A stretch of DNA of 64,000 bases from Caprella mutica (taxonomy: Eukaryota > Arthropoda > Malacostraca > Amphipoda > Caprellidae): NCBI GenBank assembly GCA_947561585.1, contig CANNZV010000840.1, forward strand, positions 186,001-250,000, written 5' to 3'. The position numbers were made by a program, and so were the translations under genes. This document shows positions 58,550-64,000 of the stretch, one piece after another; position 1 is the first letter of the stretch; each line of letters starts with the position of its first letter. The notes under the pieces were generated by a model. It made no database searches. It was not told the DNA's origin and worked only from the letters and a program-made list of their open reading frames with translations.

Positions 58550-60123
58550 TAGTCTACAAATAATATTCCACTAGGGATGAACTCTTACTGTGAAGAACAT
58601 TCATACAATATCTATTTACAGTCAATACAAATAATATTCCACTAGGGATGAACTCTCACGGTGAAGAACATTCATACAATATCTATTTACAGTCAATACA
58701 AATAATATTCCACTAGGGATGAACTCTCACGGTGAAGAACATTCATACAATATCTATTTACAGTCAATACAAATAATATTCCACTGGGGATGAACTCTTA
58801 CGGTGAAGAACATTCATACAATATCTAATTACAGTCAATACAAATAATATTCCACTAGGAATGAACTCTAACGGTGAAGAACATTCATACAATATCTATT
58901 TACAGTCAATACAAATAATATTCCACTGGGGATGAACTCTTACGGTGAAGAACATTCATACAATATCTATTTACAGTCAATACAAATAATATTCCACTAG
59001 GGATGAACTCTTACGGTGAAGAACATTCATACAATATCTATTTACAGTCAATACAAATAATATTCCACTAGGAATGAACTCTAACGGTGAAGAACATTCA
59101 TACAATATCTATTTACAGTCAATACAAATAATATTCCACTGGGGATGAACTCTTACGGTGAAGAACATTCATACAATATCTATTTACAGTCAATACAAAT
59201 AATATTCCACTGGGGATGAACTCTTACGGTGAAGAACATTCATACAATATCTATTTACAGTCAATACAAATAATATTCCACTAGGAATGAACTCTAACGG
59301 TGAAGAACATTCATACAATATCTATTTACAGTCAATACAAATAATATTCCACTGGGGATGAACTCTTACGGTGAAGAACATTCATACAATATCTATTTAC
59401 AGTCAATACAAATAATATTCCACTAGGATTGAACTCTTACGGTGAAGAACATTCATACAATATCTATTTACAGTCAATACAAATAATATTCCACTGGGGA
59501 TGAACTCTTACGGTGAAGAACATTCATACAATATCTATTTACAGTCAATACAAATAATATTCCACTAGGAATGAACTCTAACGGTGAAGAACATTCATAC
59601 AATATCTATTTACAGTCAATACAAATAATATTCCACTAGGAATGAACTCTAACGGTGAAGAACATTCATACAATATCTATTTACAGTCAATACAAATAAT
59701 ATTCCACTGGGGATGAACTCTTACGGTGAAGAACATTCATACAATATCTATTTACAGTCAATACAAATGATATTCCACTGGGGATGAACTCTTACGGTGA
59801 AGAACATTCATACAATATCTATTTACAGTCAATACAAATAATATTCCACTAGGAATGAACTCTAACGGTGAAGAACATTCATACAATATCTATTTACAGT
59901 CAATACAAATAATATTCCACTGGGGATGAACTCTTACGGTGAAGAACATTCATACAATATCTATTTACAGTCAATACAAATAATATTCCACTAGGATTGA
60001 ACTCTTACGGTGAAGAACATTCATACAATATCTATTTACAGTCAATACAAATAATATTCCACTGGGGATGAACTCTTACGGTGAAGAACATTCATACAAT
60101 ATCTATTTACAGTCAATGCAAAT
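58550..60123. repeat. 71-bp minisatellite, locus 3, about 22 copies
   Basis: Same unit and orientation as loci 1 and 2. Local variants alternate (CCACTGGGGATG; CCACTAGGAATGAACTCTAA), giving higher-order blocks of 3-5 units. Confidence 0.97.
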
Positions 60124-60984
60124 TGTTAAAAATCGTGAATAATATCTGAATGGAAAGAACGAATACATTATAAATTAATATGAATAGGTAATTACGTCAT
60201 TATTAATTTTTGCCTTATTAGGCAAAATAAAATGTACATAACTAAAAGATTAAATGCCACAACAACCCGGTCAGATAACAGCAGATGACGCATTTTTTCG
60301 AATGAGGAGAATAAAGGGAGTTTAGATTCTCGTCACAAAATATATATAGGATAGAGAAGTTCTCAAGAGTCTTCTTCGTATTACAATGGAGTAACAATAG
60401 ACGGAAAAAAGAGAACCTTGGAATGTGTTCCGCTGTTGACATTTTCGAATGGATTTCCTGAGGGAAATGGAAAACAATTTCCACCTCAGTTCATTTTCGA
60501 AGAATACCCGGAATGACAAAACCGGTGATAGCGTTCGGAAATTATCTCCTGTTGCAATAGAGGAAATATACACGCCTTCTTTTTCTAATTTGGAAGTTTT
60601 TGTTGCAGTTTATTGTTAGGCATTGGAATAGGTACGGTGGAAAAATGAACTGAATGGAGAAAATATTTCTAGTTTTGTACATGTAAAAAAATACAAAAAA
60701 AATTCATGAAAACATTATTGTGATGAAATGTAATGATTCTTCTTCTTTTAATATTAAATATAAAATCGTCGTACAGATAAAATCATTTAGGGTCTTCTAA
60801 AACCTTCTAATACCCCACCATAAGTTTCTCTCTGGGTATATCTTTCTATTAACGTCATCGAGTGTGGTGATAACTTAGAGAAACTTTGCATGTTCCCCCA
60901 CACAACTCTACCAACAAACACCAAGTTACTAATTGATGAAGGAGCTTGTGCAGCATCAATGCATTATTAACAGCTATTATTAAG

Positions 60985-61010
60985 TGCAGTCAGCGCCACC
61001 TGGAGGCGAC
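60985..61010. promoter_or_regulatory. CTCF-like site in a GC-richer patch
   Basis: GCGCCACCT at 60993-61001, the reverse complement of the AGGTGGCGC core reported for insect CTCF, followed by GGAGGCG. It is a sequence match only, in a 250-base patch that stands out from AT-rich surroundings. Confidence 0.3.
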
Positions 61011-61295
61011 GCTAATGCAGCCGTTAGGGCAACAGGATTACAAATGGTCTTTAAATGAGTTCTTAATGAGGCCGTTACAACTTAATAATCCCTGAGAGTC
61101 TGCATGCGCCACTCAGATGGATTATCATTCAGGGGGTGAGTAACTAAGATTATTCTCACAGTTAATAATATGGTAATACGTGATGGTGTGGATATGTACC
61201 TACCATGCACAATTGGTAAGAATCTTTTTACTAAAGAGATAAAAATGTAAGAAATTCATTGGAATGAGTGTTTGATTTATATAATTTCATAACAA

Positions 61296-61396
61296 GAAAG
61301 ATTTATTCCTGGGATATTAAAAGAATGTCACAGGGAAGAAAAATTATTCCTGGGATATCTTTTTTATTTTAACCGAATAAATCCTTCTAGCCTGGG
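61296..61396. repeat. Foldback sequence, family F2 copy 2
   Basis: Left AAGATTTATTCCTGGGATAT, a second internal copy ATTATTCCTGGGATATC, and right GAATAAATCCTTCTAGCCTG in inverse orientation. Related to 22301-22368. Confidence 0.5.
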
Positions 61397-62790
61397 AGTT
61401 TTGACGTCAGTCAATAATGGAACTAAACATGGTTCAACTAATTCTATAAATTTAATATCGGGTTATTACCCATGTATTGTAGTATTCAATAATAAATTTT
61501 CATCTGGAAATATCGAAAAATTTATATTTTTGTTTTGAAAAATAATACTAAGCTACTTTCATCAAATATAAAAAATCCGAGTAAAAATACGATTCAGTAA
61601 GACTATTTTAGGCCTACTGAAGTCCTAACAATCCATTGTGCCTATTTCCAACTGGCAGTCACACGCATTCCCTTCATTTGATCAGCAGAGAAACATGTAA
61701 ATGCAATTAGAAATAAACTCTACAGCAGAAACTGTGTACCGCCCACTAAGCGAATTTGAAACTTTGAACATTTCCGTACTTAGCGTTCCAGCAAATTGTC
61801 CTAAAAGTTTCGTCAATTTCTTAGTGGATTGGAAACTCCAAATACTGACATTCGGAGATTGAAATCCATTCGAAATTGCAAGGAGAGAATTGTTCAGTTT
61901 TGGTAGTTTGTCGATTGGTTAGTTTTAGGTTTTTGAAAAATATCAAAAACTTTCACCTTTTCATTCTCAGGACAACTTATGATTAAAATTATGTTGGTTT
62001 TCAGTGTGGAATATAAAAATTATTCTTAAAACTTGTTTTGTTATTTCTTCTTTCTTTAGAAGTAAGATATTTTAGAGGATATAAAGCTTATTTAAGTCTC
62101 AAATAAAATAAAAGAAAATAGGTGAACGGAAAAGGTCGGAGGTTTCAGAAATATAAAACTAAAGCTAGAAGGATAGTTTTCCGGGCAATTAAGTATTCAG
62201 TTAGATATAGGTCTAAATGTAAGCCTTTCCAGGTAGCCATGTTTCTTGGGCCAACATTGTGACAACATTGGCAATACTTGGACAATATTGGGACGACATT
62301 GGCCCTAAAATTATTGCTACCTGGGTTATACAAATATATTATTCAATTAATTTTTTTACAATAGATTATATATTATTTTCAATATGTAGGTATTCAAATA
62401 ATTTCATATTTATCACATTTAGGCTGAATCAAAGCCCAGAAAATCTCGAGTGAGTAGAAGTCACTTGTTTCATCTTTCAGTTATGCAAGAGAGGCAAAGT
62501 CCACGGATGAAATCCCCAACAGTGGCTGATAATCCTGCCTGACTGCTGCAATAAAGTAACTCCGAGACTCTGAATCCAGAGGATGTCAAAACTTCCTCCT
62601 TTCTGATAATATTTTGTCGGGACTTACGACTGCTTTTTACGGCCACCAGCGAATCATTCGAAAAGATAAAACTGTCAATAACTCGGCATATAGATGATAG
62701 AGTAAATAGAGGAAGTTTTAGTATTTGTGGAGGAAACGTGTCATATATTTTATATCATGGAAATATTAGGTGGGAATTTGGTAATCTAAA

Positions 62791-63004
62791 TAGGGTAAGT
62801 TATGAATTGTCGGTCGGTTTCATATCTTCGGTATAATGAAAAAAAAACTATATAATAATTATAATTATCTTATATTTAATTGGTATCCATGATACATGCA
62901 GGTATCCTGGATACTAACTTAAATTAAAATTAATGATAAATAATATCGTTTTTTCTTATATGACCGAAGATGTGAAACTGACCGACAATTCGTAGCCTAC
63001 CATA
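62791..63004. mobile_element. MITE family M1, copy E
   Basis: Starts TAGGGTAAGTTATGAATTGT and ends ACCGACAATTCGTAGCCTAC then CATA. Arms pair over about 50 bases and the element abuts TA at both ends. The centre has GATACATGCAGGTATCCTGG, related to strings in copy A and near 36.05 kb. 214 bases, non-coding. Confidence 0.75.
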
Positions 63005-63298
63005 AAGACTCTGACTCACGATAACAGTTAGAAGTTTTAAAATATCATATGAATTTACTGTGAAGATTTACTGTACATTTAGATTTTCAACTAAATAATA
63101 GCTATATATTGTTCAGAGCGATATGAATTTATAAATGTTAGCAGTGAAAACATCAGATGTTTGACAGAGACCGAGTACAAACATGGTGTATATTTTTTAT
63201 CGGAATTGCTCTCTAGAATTCCTGACGAATATTTCACATGGAATATTTATTCCAGGAGCAGAACGACAAGGAATTCCAATTTGACGGATTGAAACTTC

Positions 63299-64000
63299 AA
63301 ACAAATTTTCGTTGAAACTTCAAATACATCTTCTTTGAAACTTCAAATGCATCTTCTTTGAAACTTCAAATACATCTTCTTTGAAACTTCAAATACATCT
63401 TCTTTGAAACTTCAAATACATCTTCTTTGAAACTTCAAATACATCTTCTTTGAAACTTCAAATACATCTTCTTTTAAACTTCAAATACATCTATTTTTAA
63501 ACTTCAAATACATCTTCTTTGAAACTTCAAATGCATCTTCTTTGAAACTTCAAATACATCTTCTTTGAAACTTCAAATACATCTTCTTTGAAACTTCAAA
63601 TACATCTTCTTTGAAACTTCAAATGCATCTTCTTTGAAACTTCAAATGCATCTTCTTTGAGACTTCAATTCATCTTCTTATAAACTTCAAATACATCTTC
63701 TTTGAAACTTCAAATACATCTTCTTTGAAACTTCAAATACATCTTCTTTGAAACTTCAAATACATCTTCTTTGAAACTTCAAATACATCTTCTTTGAAAC
63801 TTCAAATACATCTTCTTTGAAACTTCAAATACATCTTCTTTGAAACTTCAAATACATCTTCTTTGAAACTTCAAATACATCTTCTTTGAAACTTCAAATG
63901 CATCTTCTTTGAAACTTCAAATACATCTTCTTTGAAACTTCAAATACATCTTCTTTTAAACTTCAAATGCATCTTCTTTGAAACTTCAAATGCATCTTCT
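63299..64000. repeat. 23-bp minisatellite, about 30 copies, running off the window
   Basis: Unit TTGAAACTTCAAATACATCT plus TCT. It is highly homogeneous and open-ended at 64000, so the full size is unknown. Confidence 0.97.

Larger units (their letters stand above)
60124..63298. other. Unique region between arrays
   Basis: No gene recognised. 60240-60575 has overlapping minus frames of about 80 codons without a domain. 60890-61140 is GC-richer than its surroundings and carries several transcription-factor-like strings (see findings). A foldback is at 61296-61396 and an M1 element at 62791-63004. Confidence 0.6.

Overview
This window looks like animal nuclear DNA, most likely from an arthropod. 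It is AT-rich and intron-rich, and tandem repeats fill roughly a third of it. The only host gene I can recognise is on the minus strand. It encodes a glutamate-gated chloride channel subunit (GluCl, Cys-loop receptor family, known only from protostomes). Its protein segments match the arthropod form closely: a Cys-loop with 13 residues between cysteines, a WMPD motif, a second cysteine pair, M1, and a chloride-type PAR M2. I cannot tell insect from crustacean.

GluCl layout, read right to left. A first coding exon (43671-43845) carries the start codon and most of the signal peptide. A 30-base micro-exon (38172-38201) completes it. Five extracellular-domain exons follow at 17448-17512, 16578-16647, 11267-11420, 10628-10710 and 4289-4423. 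Three tandem copies of one exon then lie at 497-726, 204-433 and 1-132 (cut by the window edge). Each copy encodes the tip of ligand-binding loop C and M1; the two complete copies also encode M2. All join the upstream exon in the same phase and look mutually exclusive. M3, M4 and the cytoplasmic loop lie beyond position 1. One small exon expected between 38.2 and 17.5 kb was not found.

Upstream of GluCl, on the plus strand at 51.8-53.6 kb, is an intronless casein-kinase-1-like gene. It reads through only if TAA and TAG are sense codons and TGA is the sole stop. This is the genetic code of many ciliates. It has 15 in-frame TAA/TAG and no in-frame TGA over about 505 codons, with kinase motifs intact. 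The same 71-bp minisatellite that sits inside a GluCl intron flanks it on the left, and lies further off on the right too. A ciliate gene transferred into the animal genome is the best reading; an assembly chimera is the main alternative.

The rest is introns and intergenic DNA. There are about 20 minisatellite arrays (units of 14-71 bp), the largest being a 5.5 kb array of 43-bp units. One 71-bp family occurs at three sites. There is a TA-flanked inverted-repeat (MITE-like) family, several foldback sequences, and a four-copy dispersed repeat. Most long open frames in the window are artefacts of satellites, often of units whose length is a multiple of three. I saw no rRNA, tRNA or CRISPR.
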